Source: JBBKXP01 sp038251315
GTDB taxonomy: Bacteria; Pseudomonadota; Alphaproteobacteria; Rhodobacterales; Rhodobacteraceae
Length of the DNA: 10,217 nt
Direction: 5' to 3'
Assembly (NCBI GenBank): GCA_038251315.1
Contig: JBBSBK010000112.1
Location: forward strand, 1-10,217
Shown here one piece after another: positions 1 through 7,232 of the stretch. The position numbers and the translations under genes were made by a program. The notes below the pieces were generated by a model. It saw nothing but the letters and a program-made list of their open reading frames with translations, was not told the DNA's origin and did no database searches. Position 1 is the stretch's first letter; every line of letters starts with the position of its first letter.

Positions 1-840
1 ACCCGGCAGCTGGCCGGCGTCGCCGCCGGTCCGTTGATCGGCACGATCGTCAAGCCCAGCGTCGGGCTGAGCGCCGAAGGCACGGCCGCGCTGGTCGCCG
101 ATCTGGCGAAAGCCGGGATCGACTTCATCAAGGACGACGAATTGCAGGCGGATGGCCCCGGTTGCCCCTTCGCCGATCGTGTGCGTGCGGTGATGACGGT
201 GCTTGACCGCCATGCAGATGCGACCGGCAAGCGGGTGATGTTCGCCTTCAACCTGACCGGCGAGATCGACGAGATGAAGCAGCGGCACGATCTGGTGCAA
301 TCGCTGGGTGGCACCTGTGTGATGGCAAGCATCAACGCGGTCGGGCTGACGGGGATGATCGCGCTGGGTCGGCATACGCAAGTGCCGATCCACGCCCATC
401 GCAATGGCTGGGGCGCCTTGAGCCGGGCGCCACTGCTGGGCTGGTCCTATGTGGCGTGGTCCAAGATCTGGCGGCTGGCCGGGGCAGACCACATGCATGT
501 CAACGGACTTGCCAACAAGTTCTGCGAAACCGACGACAGTGTGATCGGGTCGGCCCGGTCGCTGCTGACCCCCCTCTGGGCTGACCGCCCGTGTCTTGCG
601 CTGCCGGTCTTTTCATCTGGCCAGACCGTGCGGCAGGTGCCCGAGACGCTGCGGCAGCTCGGATCTGTCGATCTGATCCATGCGGCGGGCGGCGGCATCA
701 TGGGGCATCCGGGCGGTCCGGCAGAAGGCGTGGCAGCCTTGCGGGCAGCCTGGGACGCAGCCCTTGCGGGCGTGTCGCTTGAGAGTTGGGCGGCAGATAA
801 CCCGCCGCTTGCCGCGGCACTGAAGGCGTTTCCGGCATGA
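1..840 (+). CDS. RuBisCO-like protein (OiaX/OiaT type), 5' end outside window
   Basis: This is the C-terminal 279 residues of a RuBisCO large-subunit-like protein; the frame is open from base 1, so the true start lies upstream. Numbering from the first visible codon, the RuBisCO active-site landmarks are easy to follow. K18 in TIVKPSVGLS corresponds to Lys175, and K44 with D46 and E47 in DFIKDDE to the carbamylated Lys201 and the metal ligands. HAHR matches His294/Arg295, HVNGLANK matches His327 and loop-6 Lys334, VFSSG matches Ser379, and GGGIMGHPGG is the phosphate-binding loop. The residue equivalent to Lys177 is Ser (KPS instead of KPK), so this is a RuBisCO-like protein rather than a CO2-fixing enzyme. 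Known RLPs beside DUF1537 kinases act on 3-oxo-isoapionate 4-phosphate, as a decarboxylase (OiaX) or a transcarboxylase/hydrolase (OiaT). The visible part does not separate these two, so no symbol is given. Its stop overlaps the kinase start as ATGA. Confidence 0.88.
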   Translation, partial: TRQLAGVAAGPLIGTIVKPSVGLSAEGTAALVADLAKAGIDFIKDDELQADGPGCPFADRVRAVMTVLDRHADATGKRVMFAFNLTGEIDEMKQRHDLVQSLGGTCVMASINAVGLTGMIALGRHTQVPIHAHRNGWGALSRAPLLGWSYVAWSKIWRLAGADHMHVNGLANKFCETDDSVIGSARSLLTPLWADRPCLALPVFSSGQTVRQVPETLRQLGSVDLIHAAGGGIMGHPGGPAEGVAALRAAWDAALAGVSLESWAADNPPLAAALKAFPA

Positions 841-2300
841 CCGCACCGGCGCCCCGGATCGCCTGGTATGGCGATGATTTCACCGGTGCCGCCGCCGTGG
901 CCGAGGTTCTGGCCTTTGCCGGCTTGCCCGCCGCCTTGTTCCTGAAGGTGCCCGCCGCCGCACAACGGGCGCGGTTGGGCGATCTGGCGGCAGTCGGGCT
1001 GGCTGGAACGGCACGCGCGCAAACGCCCGACTGGATGCAGGCAAATCTGCCGGGCGTGTTCGACTGGCTGGCCGCGACGGGTGCCCCGCTGATCCATTAC
1101 AAGGTCTGCTCGACCCTTGATTCCGCGCCAGAAGTCGGGTCGATCGGCAAGGCGCTCGACATCGGGCTGGACCGGCTAGGCGCGGATTGTGCCGCGATCC
1201 TGATCGCCTCGCCGGAATTTGGTCGCTATCAGGTTTTCGGTCATCTTTTCGCTGCCGGTCCGGGCGGCATCGCGCGGCTCGACCGGCATCCGGTGATGGC
1301 GGCGCATCCGGTGACGCCGATGGACGAGGCCGATGTATGCCGGCATCTGTCGCGGCAGACGGAAATGCCCCTGATGCCACTGACGCTCGACGCAATGACC
1401 GGTGCAGAGGCCGCGCAGGACCGGTTCGCCGCACTGCGGACAGAGGGCGCAGCGGGGATCGCCATCGACACGCTGGATGGCCGCACCCAGAGAATTGCCG
1501 GGGCGCTGATCGATGGAATGCGCTTCGTCATCGGCAGCCAAGGCGTCGAAAGCGCCCTTGTCGCGCATTGGCGTGAGACAGGGTGGCTGGGCAATGCCCC
1601 CGACGTCGCACCGCCATCGCCCGTTACCCGGATCGCTGCCGTCAGCGGTTCCGTCTCGTCAGTCACGGCCGCGCAGATTGCGCAGGGCGAAAAGGCCGGG
1701 TTTCGTGCCGTTCCTCTCGAGTCCGCTGCACTTGTGGGCGCCGACCGCGGCGCGGCCATCGACAGCGCTTTGGCGCGGGCGAGTGCTGTGCTTGCTGACG
1801 GCGGCAGTCCCATCGTCTGCACTGCGCGCGGACCGGACGATCCGGGCATCGCCCGGCTGACCGTGGCTTGCCGCCAAGGGAACGTCACCAAGGCCGGGGC
1901 CGAGACCGCCATCGGCAGCGCCTTGGGATACATCCTTCACCGGCTGATCGTCATGCACGGCCTCACGCGCGTCGTGGTGGCGGGCGGCGATACGTCGGGC
2001 CGGGTGCTGGCGGCGCTGCCGCTTTTCGCGCTGCGACCGCTGGCGCCGATTTCGGCGGGGGCATCGCTCATGTCCGGCGTTTCCGACGATCCCACCTTCG
2101 ACGGGATCGAAATCGTCCTCAAGGGGGGCCAGATGGGCCCGCCCGACCTTTTCGCGCGGGCGGCCGGTGCCGCCCCTGCCGAACCCAACGACAAGAAGCC
2201 CGGAACCGACCGGGCCAGCCAGATGTTTGCCGCGCCAGAGGCCGGCGAACCCAACCCCGTGCCAGTGCGGCACATCCAGAACGTAGGGAGAAAACGATGA
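837..2300 (+). CDS. oiaK: DUF1537 four-carbon acid sugar kinase, probable 3-oxo-isoapionate kinase
   Basis: A 487-residue member of the DUF1537 kinase family, which phosphorylates acid sugars with ATP in the cytosol. The N-terminal substrate-binding domain opens with YGDDFTG (11-17) and continues with HYKVCST (87-93) and a VGSIG motif near 100-104. The C-terminal nucleotide-binding domain carries GGDTSGR (383-389) and KGGQMG (429-434), both typical of the family. The ATG overlaps the RLP stop (ATGA), so the two are translationally coupled. That pairing is the reason for calling it OiaK, which makes 3-oxo-isoapionate 4-phosphate for the RLP. Other DUF1537 enzymes (OtnK, DtnK) use oxo-tetronate or threonate but usually sit beside aldolases or PdxA2-like dehydrogenases, not RLPs. 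About 45 residues after the last conserved motif form a Pro/Ala-rich tail with no recognised motif. Family assignment is firm; the exact substrate is inferred from context. Confidence 0.85.
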   Translation: MTAPAPRIAWYGDDFTGAAAVAEVLAFAGLPAALFLKVPAAAQRARLGDLAAVGLAGTARAQTPDWMQANLPGVFDWLAATGAPLIHYKVCSTLDSAPEVGSIGKALDIGLDRLGADCAAILIASPEFGRYQVFGHLFAAGPGGIARLDRHPVMAAHPVTPMDEADVCRHLSRQTEMPLMPLTLDAMTGAEAAQDRFAALRTEGAAGIAIDTLDGRTQRIAGALIDGMRFVIGSQGVESALVAHWRETGWLGNAPDVAPPSPVTRIAAVSGSVSSVTAAQIAQGEKAGFRAVPLESAALVGADRGAAIDSALARASAVLADGGSPIVCTARGPDDPGIARLTVACRQGNVTKAGAETAIGSALGYILHRLIVMHGLTRVVVAGGDTSGRVLAALPLFALRPLAPISAGASLMSGVSDDPTFDGIEIVLKGGQMGPPDLFARAAGAAPAEPNDKKPGTDRASQMFAAPEAGEPNPVPVRHIQNVGRKR

Positions 2301-3307
2301 CCATCAGAACCTTTTCCAAACCCGGCACATTGGCGGCGGCGGCCCTGACCGGCCTCATGTTCGCCGGCGGCGCACAAGCCGCGACGATCTGTTTTGCATT
2401 TCAGGACCTCGAGACCGAGTTCTGGGTCGCCGGGCACAAGGCGATCACCACCACGTTGCAGGACGCCGGTCACACCGTGATCGAGCGCAATGCAAACGAG
2501 GATGCGAACCGGCAGCTTGAGCAGGTGCGCGACTGTATCGCCCAAGGCGTCGACGGGATCATCATCATCCCGCAGGACGGTGAAAGCGCTGTCACCATCG
2601 TCAAGGAAGCGCAGGACAACGACACGCCCATCGCGGTATTCAACCGACCGCCATCGGACCTGTCTGCCGGCATCGTGGTCGTCGCGGACAACGCGACCAT
2701 CGCCGAACAGGCAGTTGATTTCATCGCGGAACAGGCGATTGCCGCCAGCGGCGGCGAGAAGCTGACGCCGCTCATCATCGTCGGCGATCTGGGCGACCCG
2801 AACGCGGTCGGGCGCAAGGACGGCTTCTATGCGGCCATTGCCAAACATCCCGAAGCCTTCAACACGCCGATCGAAGTGGCCTCGGAATGGGACGCAGCAA
2901 CCGCACTCGCCAATCTCGAGGCGGCGGTGACGGCCAATCCGAAGATCGACCTCGTCTTTACCTCGTCCGACTTCCTGTTTCCGACGATCCGATCGGTGTT
3001 CGAACCGCGCGGAATGTGGAAGCCGTCGGGTGAGGCGGGCCATGTGCTGATGGCCGGTCTGGACGGCGACGCGACAGCCTGCCAGCTTATCAAGGACGGC
3101 TTTGTCGATGCGACCGGCGTGCAGGATCTTTACTTCGAGGCACAGTCGGCGCTCGACGCGATCCTTGCCGCGATTGACGCGGGCGAAACCCAGCCGAACC
3201 AGGTGATTGCCGATCCGGGCTTTGCCCTGACCTCGGCCAGTCTGGGCGATCGGGAAATGGACATGTGGGGCTGCGTCCTGCTGTCCGAAGGGTTCCTGAA
3301 CAAGTGA
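2297..3307 (+). CDS. Periplasmic sugar-binding protein of ABC transporter (Peripla_BP_4 type)
   Basis: A 336-residue type I periplasmic binding protein that would capture a monosaccharide or sugar acid and deliver it to the two permeases. The start is the ATG overlapping the kinase stop (ATGA), with AGGGAG at 2285-2290 as ribosome-binding site; longer readings of this frame lie inside the kinase gene. Residues 1-28 form a Sec signal peptide: basic start, hydrophobic core rich in Ala/Leu, and an AQA cleavage site before A29. The mature protein shows the alternating beta/alpha pattern of RbsB/XylF-like proteins, for example ELGH-like DAGHTVIERNANED, GVDGIIIIPQD and VLMAGLDGD near the hinge and C-lobe. 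Four cysteines in the mature chain could pair. Apiose-binding proteins are known in this family and context makes apiose, apionate or a related branched compound likely, but specificity cannot be read from the sequence. Confidence 0.88.
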   Translation: MTIRTFSKPGTLAAAALTGLMFAGGAQAATICFAFQDLETEFWVAGHKAITTTLQDAGHTVIERNANEDANRQLEQVRDCIAQGVDGIIIIPQDGESAVTIVKEAQDNDTPIAVFNRPPSDLSAGIVVVADNATIAEQAVDFIAEQAIAASGGEKLTPLIIVGDLGDPNAVGRKDGFYAAIAKHPEAFNTPIEVASEWDAATALANLEAAVTANPKIDLVFTSSDFLFPTIRSVFEPRGMWKPSGEAGHVLMAGLDGDATACQLIKDGFVDATGVQDLYFEAQSALDAILAAIDAGETQPNQVIADPGFALTSASLGDREMDMWGCVLLSEGFLNK

Positions 3308-3314
3308 TGAAAAG

Positions 3315-3341
3315 GCGGGCGGCGGTCTGGCTGCCGCCCGC
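3315..3341 (+). terminator. Intercistronic GC-rich hairpin after binding-protein gene
   Basis: A perfect 9-bp stem (GCGGGCGGC at 3315-3323 with GCCGCCCGC at 3333-3341) begins 7 bases after the binding-protein stop and encloses a 9-base loop. It is followed only by ATCTTT, so it is at best a weak terminator. Such hairpins behind ABC binding-protein genes commonly protect the upstream mRNA or partly terminate it, giving more binding protein than membrane components. The structure is seen; the role is inferred. Confidence 0.6.
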
Positions 3342-3361
3342 ATCTTTCGGCAACCGCAAAA

Positions 3362-3366
3362 AAGGA
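3362..3366 (+). promoter_or_regulatory. Ribosome-binding site deciding a GTG start
   Basis: AAGGA lies 9 bases upstream of the GTG at 3376. It follows the intercistronic hairpin and is the only good Shine-Dalgarno match before the first permease, so it selects the GTG over the in-frame ATG at 3307 and over longer readings. Confidence 0.65.
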
Positions 3367-3375
3367 CCACCCCCG

Positions 3376-4518
3376 GTGTCAGAATTGTCGCCCGATACGT
3401 CACTGCCCGCCCGTCCGGGTCTTGCCCATCGGCTGCGTGGTGTCCTGCTGTCGGACTATTTCGTGCTCTGGCTGTCGCTTGGCTATTTTCTGGCGCTCGT
3501 CCCGTTCCTGCCAGTGCTGGCCACACCCGCGAACCTTTCCAACCTTTTGTCGAACACCTGGCCACTGCTGGCCATCGCCATCGGCCAGACCTTTGTGATG
3601 ACGGTGGGCGGGATCGACCTGAGCCAGGGTGCCATCGTGGGGTTCACGAGCACGCTGGTCGCGATCCTGATCGCCACCTCGGCCGATCCGGCCGTTCTGT
3701 CGGATGCGCCGGTCTGGGGGTATTTCATCGACGAAACCGGAGGCGCATTTGCCGGCCTTGGCGCTGCCATGCCGCTCGGCGTCGCGATCATGCTGATCGC
3801 CGGGGCTCTGATCGGGCTGGCGAACGGGATCGCCGTCGCCTTTTTCCGGATGCCGCCCTTTATGGTGACGCTGGTCACGATGATCGCGGTTTCGGCCTTT
3901 GCAATCTGGCTGACCCAGTCCGACAACATCCGCAATCTGCCCGACAGCTATATCGCGCTTGGCAAGGGCGACATTGTCTCGCTCTATCTCGGGCCGCAGG
4001 ACCGGCCGCAAATTCCGCGGCGCGAGGTTTTTTCCTTCGTGACCTACCCTGCGCTGATCGCCGTGACGCTGGCCATCGTTGCACACGGACTTTTGGGCGG
4101 AACGGTCTTCGGGCGGCAGGTCATCGCGGTTGGCGCGAATCGTCGCGCAGCCGAGATTTCCGGGGTGCCGGTGCGGCGGATCATCGTCAGCGTCTTCGTG
4201 ATATCCGGTCTTTGCGCGACCATCGGCGCGATCCTCTATTCTGCCAGGCTCGAAGCGGGTCGGCCGACGTTGGGCGACGGCACCTTCCTGCTCGATGTGA
4301 TCGGCGCGACGGTGATCGGCGGCACCAGCCTGTTCGGTGGCAAAGGCAAGATCGTCTGGACTGTTTTCGGGGTGATCTTCTTCGTCCTGCTGTCGAACAC
4401 GCTGAACCTGATGAACCTCAGCTCGTTCCACATCGACATGATGAAAGGCGCGGTAATCCTCGCTGCTGCATCACTCGACATTCTGCGGGTCCGGCTGGGC
4501 CAGAGGACCGGCACATGA
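3376..4518 (+). CDS. Sugar ABC transporter permease 1 (RbsC-like, BPD_transp_2)
   Basis: A 380-residue inner-membrane permease of the ribose/xylose/galactose type, with a short polar N-terminus and about ten hydrophobic segments. Family marks are GGIDLS (78-83) in an early transmembrane region and GGTSLFGG (315-322) near the C-terminus, followed by the usual two final helices. It has a longer periplasmic-type insertion than permease 2 between these, around the stretch containing DNIRNLPDSY. The GTG start is chosen because AAGGA stands 9 bases upstream. The in-frame ATG at 3307 would translate the hairpin and has no ribosome-binding site. The gene ends in an ATGA overlap with the ATPase gene. 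With permease 2 it should form a heterodimeric channel, as the two proteins are clearly different in sequence. Confidence 0.88.
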   Translation: MSELSPDTSLPARPGLAHRLRGVLLSDYFVLWLSLGYFLALVPFLPVLATPANLSNLLSNTWPLLAIAIGQTFVMTVGGIDLSQGAIVGFTSTLVAILIATSADPAVLSDAPVWGYFIDETGGAFAGLGAAMPLGVAIMLIAGALIGLANGIAVAFFRMPPFMVTLVTMIAVSAFAIWLTQSDNIRNLPDSYIALGKGDIVSLYLGPQDRPQIPRREVFSFVTYPALIAVTLAIVAHGLLGGTVFGRQVIAVGANRRAAEISGVPVRRIIVSVFVISGLCATIGAILYSARLEAGRPTLGDGTFLLDVIGATVIGGTSLFGGKGKIVWTVFGVIFFVLLSNTLNLMNLSSFHIDMMKGAVILAAASLDILRVRLGQRTGT

Positions 4519-6014
4519 CGGCACTCTTGTCGCTTGGAGGATTAGGCAAGGACTGGTTCGGGGTGCCCGCCGTGGCCGACCTGACACTCGATGTGCCTGA
4601 AGGCATCGTGCTCGGCATCGTTGGCGAGAACGGCGCGGGAAAATCGACCCTGATGAACATGATCGGCGGCATCGCTCCGCCGACCCACGGGGCGATGCGC
4701 TGGCGCGGCGAACCCTATGCGCCTGCGGGGGCCTCGGACGCCACAGCTCGGGGGATTGCCTTCATCCACCAGGAACTTAACCTCTTCACCAATCTGACGG
4801 TTGCCGAAAACATCTTCATCGACGGCTTTCCGCGCCGTTTCGGGCTGATTGACCGGACCACGATGCGCCGCCGCACCGCCGACCTGCTTGCCCGGCTCGA
4901 CCTGCGTGCGACACCCGACACGCCAGTCGAAAGCCTTGCCGCCGGCGAACGCCAGATCGTCGAGATCGCCAAGGCGCTGCACCGCGAGGCCGAACTCATC
5001 ATCTTCGACGAGCCCACGACATCGCTTACCGCCCGCGAATCCGCCAAATTGTTCGAGACCATCGCGCGGCTCAAACAGGGCGGCGCCACGATCTGCTACA
5101 TTTCACATATACTGGCCGATGTGCGCCGCCTGTCGGACCGCATTGCGGTGCTGCGCGACGGACGGCTGGTCGGCGAGGGGCCGGTGGCCGACTACGACAT
5201 CGCGACGATGATCCGCACGATGATCGGGCGACAACTTTCGGCACTCTATCCGCCGCGCTCGGCCATGCCGGGCGCGGACGTTGTCCTGCGGCTGGATCGC
5301 GTGACCCAGCCGGGCGTCGCGCAGGACGTGTCGTTCGAGGTGCGGCGCGGCGAGATTTTCGGCCTGTTCGGGCTGATGGGGTCAGGGCGGAGCGAGCTTG
5401 CGCGGATCATCTTCGGCCTCGATCCGCTGGCGCGTGGCACGATCACCCTGAACGGTTTGCCGCTTCACGGGCCAGCCCGGTCGCGCATCGCCCAGGGTGT
5501 CGCCTTCGTGACCGAGAACCGGCGCGAAGAGGGGCTGATGATGGACGCGGCCATCGCCGACAACCTGTCGCTGACTGCCATCGACAGTTTCGGACGCGGG
5601 CCGTTCGGCGCGCTTGACCGCGACCGGCTGGCGGGTGCCGCCGAGACGCTGCGCCACGACATGCACATCAAGGCCGGCAATCTGGCCCGCCAGCCGGTGC
5701 GCACCCTTTCAGGGGGCAATCAGCAAAAGGTCGTGATCGGCAAATGGCTGCTGAACGAACCGGGTCTTTTCATCCTCGACGAACCGACGCGCGGCGTCGA
5801 TGTCGGGGCCAAGCACGAGATTTACACCATCGCCGACGATCTTGCGGCGCGGGGCAGCGGGATCCTTCTGATATCCTCGGAACTGGATGAACTGATGGGG
5901 ATGTGCGACCGGATCGGCGTGATGAACAGAGGCGAGCTTCTGGGCACCTTCGCGCGCGAAGAGTTCCGCGAACCGGCGATCATGGCGATGGCGTTTCGGG
6001 AGCAGGCGGCATGA
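4515..6014 (+). CDS. Sugar ABC transporter ATPase, two fused nucleotide-binding domains (RbsA/XylG-like)
   Basis: A 499-residue cytoplasmic ATPase that powers sugar import. Domain 1 has an intact Walker A (GENGAGKST, 37-45), Q-loop Gln86, a signature variant LAAGERQ (141-147) and Walker B LIIFDEPT with D165/E166. Domain 2 has a degenerate Walker A (GLMGSGRSE, 286-294, lacking the GKS/T lysine), a canonical signature LSGGNQQK (398-405) and Walker B with D422/E423 followed by TRGVDVG. One good and one degenerate ATP site is normal for sugar importers of this class, so it is not decay. The ATG overlaps the permease 1 stop, with AGAGGA about 7 bases upstream. The gene ends in another ATGA overlap with permease 2. 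Confidence 0.93.
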   Translation: MTALLSLGGLGKDWFGVPAVADLTLDVPEGIVLGIVGENGAGKSTLMNMIGGIAPPTHGAMRWRGEPYAPAGASDATARGIAFIHQELNLFTNLTVAENIFIDGFPRRFGLIDRTTMRRRTADLLARLDLRATPDTPVESLAAGERQIVEIAKALHREAELIIFDEPTTSLTARESAKLFETIARLKQGGATICYISHILADVRRLSDRIAVLRDGRLVGEGPVADYDIATMIRTMIGRQLSALYPPRSAMPGADVVLRLDRVTQPGVAQDVSFEVRRGEIFGLFGLMGSGRSELARIIFGLDPLARGTITLNGLPLHGPARSRIAQGVAFVTENRREEGLMMDAAIADNLSLTAIDSFGRGPFGALDRDRLAGAAETLRHDMHIKAGNLARQPVRTLSGGNQQKVVIGKWLLNEPGLFILDEPTRGVDVGAKHEIYTIADDLAARGSGILLISSELDELMGMCDRIGVMNRGELLGTFAREEFREPAIMAMAFREQAA

Positions 6015-6988
6015 GGCACGATCCGCTGGCCCTTGCCATGCGCTGGAGCGCAGTGTTGATCCTGATCGCCATCGTGATCGTTTTCGGCATCGCAACGCCA
6101 AATTTTCTGAGCTTCGAAAGCGGCGGCAACATCGTCAAACAGGCCTCGTTCATCGGCATTGCCGCGATCGGGATGACCTTTGTCCTGCTGACTGCAGGGA
6201 TCGACCTGTCCGTCGGATCGACGATGTATCTGGCGCCGCTGATTGCCGGGCTGGCGATGCGCGACCTTGATGTCGGGGTGGCGGTGGCCCTTGTCATCAC
6301 GCTCCTTGTCGGGGTTGTCATCGGTCTGCTCAACGCGGTCTTTGTGGTCGGTCTGCGGATCGTTCCCTTCATCGTCACCCTCTCGACGCTGTTTCTCTAC
6401 CGTGGATTTGGCGCCTTTCTCACCTCGTCCCGGCAGCTCGACTTTCCCCCTGCGCTGCGCACCTTCGGTCAGGCGGCGCTTTTTGGTGTTCCGATCCCGG
6501 TCGTCATCTTTGCGCTGGTCGCGGCGGCCGCCTTTGTCACCCTGCGTCATACCGCCTTCGGTCGGCAGATCTACGCCTTCGGCAACGATCCCGAAGCGGC
6601 GCGCAAAGCCGGTCTGCCGGTGCGGCGGATTCAGGCATCGGTCTATGTGATCTGTTCGACCTGCGCAGCCCTCTCTGGTTTCGTGCTCATCTCGCAGATC
6701 GGCAGGCTCGATGCCGGGTTCGGAGAAGGCAAGGAATTCGACGTGATCGCCGCCGCCGTGCTTGGCGGGGTCAGCCTGTTCGGCGGGATCGGCGGGGTCG
6801 GCAGCGCGGTGCTGGGCGCGCTGACAATCCAGACGGTCAAGGCGGGCCTCGTGTTCTCCGGCGTCAACCTCTACCTGCAACCGCTGCTGCAGGCGCTGAT
6901 CATCTTCCTTGCCGTGTTTCTTGACGGCGTGCGCCAGTTGCGAATCCAGGTACTGAGCCGCCGCCTGATCCGTCCGCTCAATGGTTAG
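6011..6988 (+). CDS. Sugar ABC transporter permease 2 (RbsC-like, BPD_transp_2)
   Basis: A 325-residue inner-membrane permease, the shorter partner of permease 1. It has a hydrophobic first helix soon after a short basic N-terminus, AGIDLSVGS (62-70), a long run of membrane segments, the cytoplasmic loop GNDPEAARKAGL typical of the family, and GGVSLFGG (252-259) near the end. The start is the ATG overlapping the ATPase stop (ATGA); longer readings of the frame lie in the ATPase gene. It is the last gene of the + strand operon in this window, and a possible terminator follows at 7112-7137. The C-terminus ends with a basic cytoplasmic tail rich in Arg. Confidence 0.9.
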   Translation: MRHDPLALAMRWSAVLILIAIVIVFGIATPNFLSFESGGNIVKQASFIGIAAIGMTFVLLTAGIDLSVGSTMYLAPLIAGLAMRDLDVGVAVALVITLLVGVVIGLLNAVFVVGLRIVPFIVTLSTLFLYRGFGAFLTSSRQLDFPPALRTFGQAALFGVPIPVVIFALVAAAAFVTLRHTAFGRQIYAFGNDPEAARKAGLPVRRIQASVYVICSTCAALSGFVLISQIGRLDAGFGEGKEFDVIAAAVLGGVSLFGGIGGVGSAVLGALTIQTVKAGLVFSGVNLYLQPLLQALIIFLAVFLDGVRQLRIQVLSRRLIRPLNG

Positions 6989-7111
6989 GAACCAACGGAC
7001 CGTGAGTGCGGCGTCACGAACCTTGCGAGCGGCGGCATCAGCGACACAGCAACGACGACAGGTTCCAGTCGCCCCAGGTCTTCTCTCGACCGTCAGGTCA
7101 GATGAAATTAC

Positions 7112-7137
7112 CCAGAAAGTTATAACTCACGTTCTGG
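7112..7137. terminator. Possible bidirectional terminator between the convergent operons
   Basis: CCAGAA (7112-7117) pairs with TTCTGG (7132-7137), and after one mismatch two more pairs extend the stem. The loop region holds a perfect 10-base palindrome, AGTTATAACT (7118-7127). On the + strand the stem is followed by ATATTTTCTT, a fair T-rich tail; on the - strand the tail (GTAATTTCAT) is poorer. Its position is right for ending the sugar operon and perhaps the ars operon. The stem is short and A/T-rich, so efficiency is doubtful. Confidence 0.4.
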
Positions 7138-7170
7138 ATATTTTCTTGTAGGGGGTCGGCACAATCCTCC

Positions 7171-7202
7171 CCGACAGAATTCAGTGTCGCATCAACTGTC
7201 GG
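7171..7202. repeat. Inverted repeat downstream of arsH
   Basis: CCGACAG at 7171-7177 is the exact reverse complement of CTGTCGG at 7196-7202, with 18 bases between. It lies about 30 bases beyond the arsH stop. There is no T tract on either side, so it is not a standard terminator. It may act as an mRNA 3'-end hairpin or be chance. Confidence 0.35.
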
Positions 7203-7232
7203 CATTCATAGATATGGCGAATAAGACGCCGG

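Larger units (their letters stand above)
6989..7232. other. Convergent intergenic region with inverted repeats
   Basis: These 244 bases separate permease 2 from arsH, which point at each other. From about 7100 the sequence is visibly richer in A/T than the genes around it. It contains a weak dyad at 7001-7018 (CGTGA/TCACG), the terminator candidate at 7112-7137 and a longer-spaced repeat at 7171-7202. No gene is convincing here. On the - strand, 7098-7205 is open for 35 codons from an ATG without a clear ribosome-binding site, and a frame ending at 7038 reads KTWGDWNLSS. Both could be remnants of lost genes or chance. Confidence 0.6.

Noticed and set aside
3265..3375. N-terminal extension of permease 1, including an ATG at 3307 overlapping the binding-protein stop
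   Set aside because: It would translate the GC hairpin, overlaps the binding-protein gene and lacks a ribosome-binding site; the GTG at 3376 has AAGGA at ideal spacing.
1937..3565. 542-codon open frame on the - strand
   Set aside because: It lies antisense to the kinase, binding-protein and permease genes; its translation is Arg/Gly/Asp-rich with no family motif, as expected for a shadow frame in GC-rich DNA.
3400..4431. 343-codon open frame on the - strand
   Set aside because: Antisense to permease 1, with the same biased composition and no recognisable domain.
5370..5396. Degenerate Walker A in the second ATPase domain as a sign of decay
   Set aside because: Loss of the GKS/T lysine in the second domain is normal in RbsA/XylG-type sugar ATPases.
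5822..6880. 352-codon open frame on the - strand
   Set aside because: Antisense to the ATPase end and permease 2, strongly hydrophilic and biased (Asp/His/Arg/Gln); a shadow of a membrane-protein gene.
7001..7018. CGTGA/TCACG hairpin just after permease 2 as a terminator
   Set aside because: Only a 5-bp stem with an 8-base loop and no T tract.
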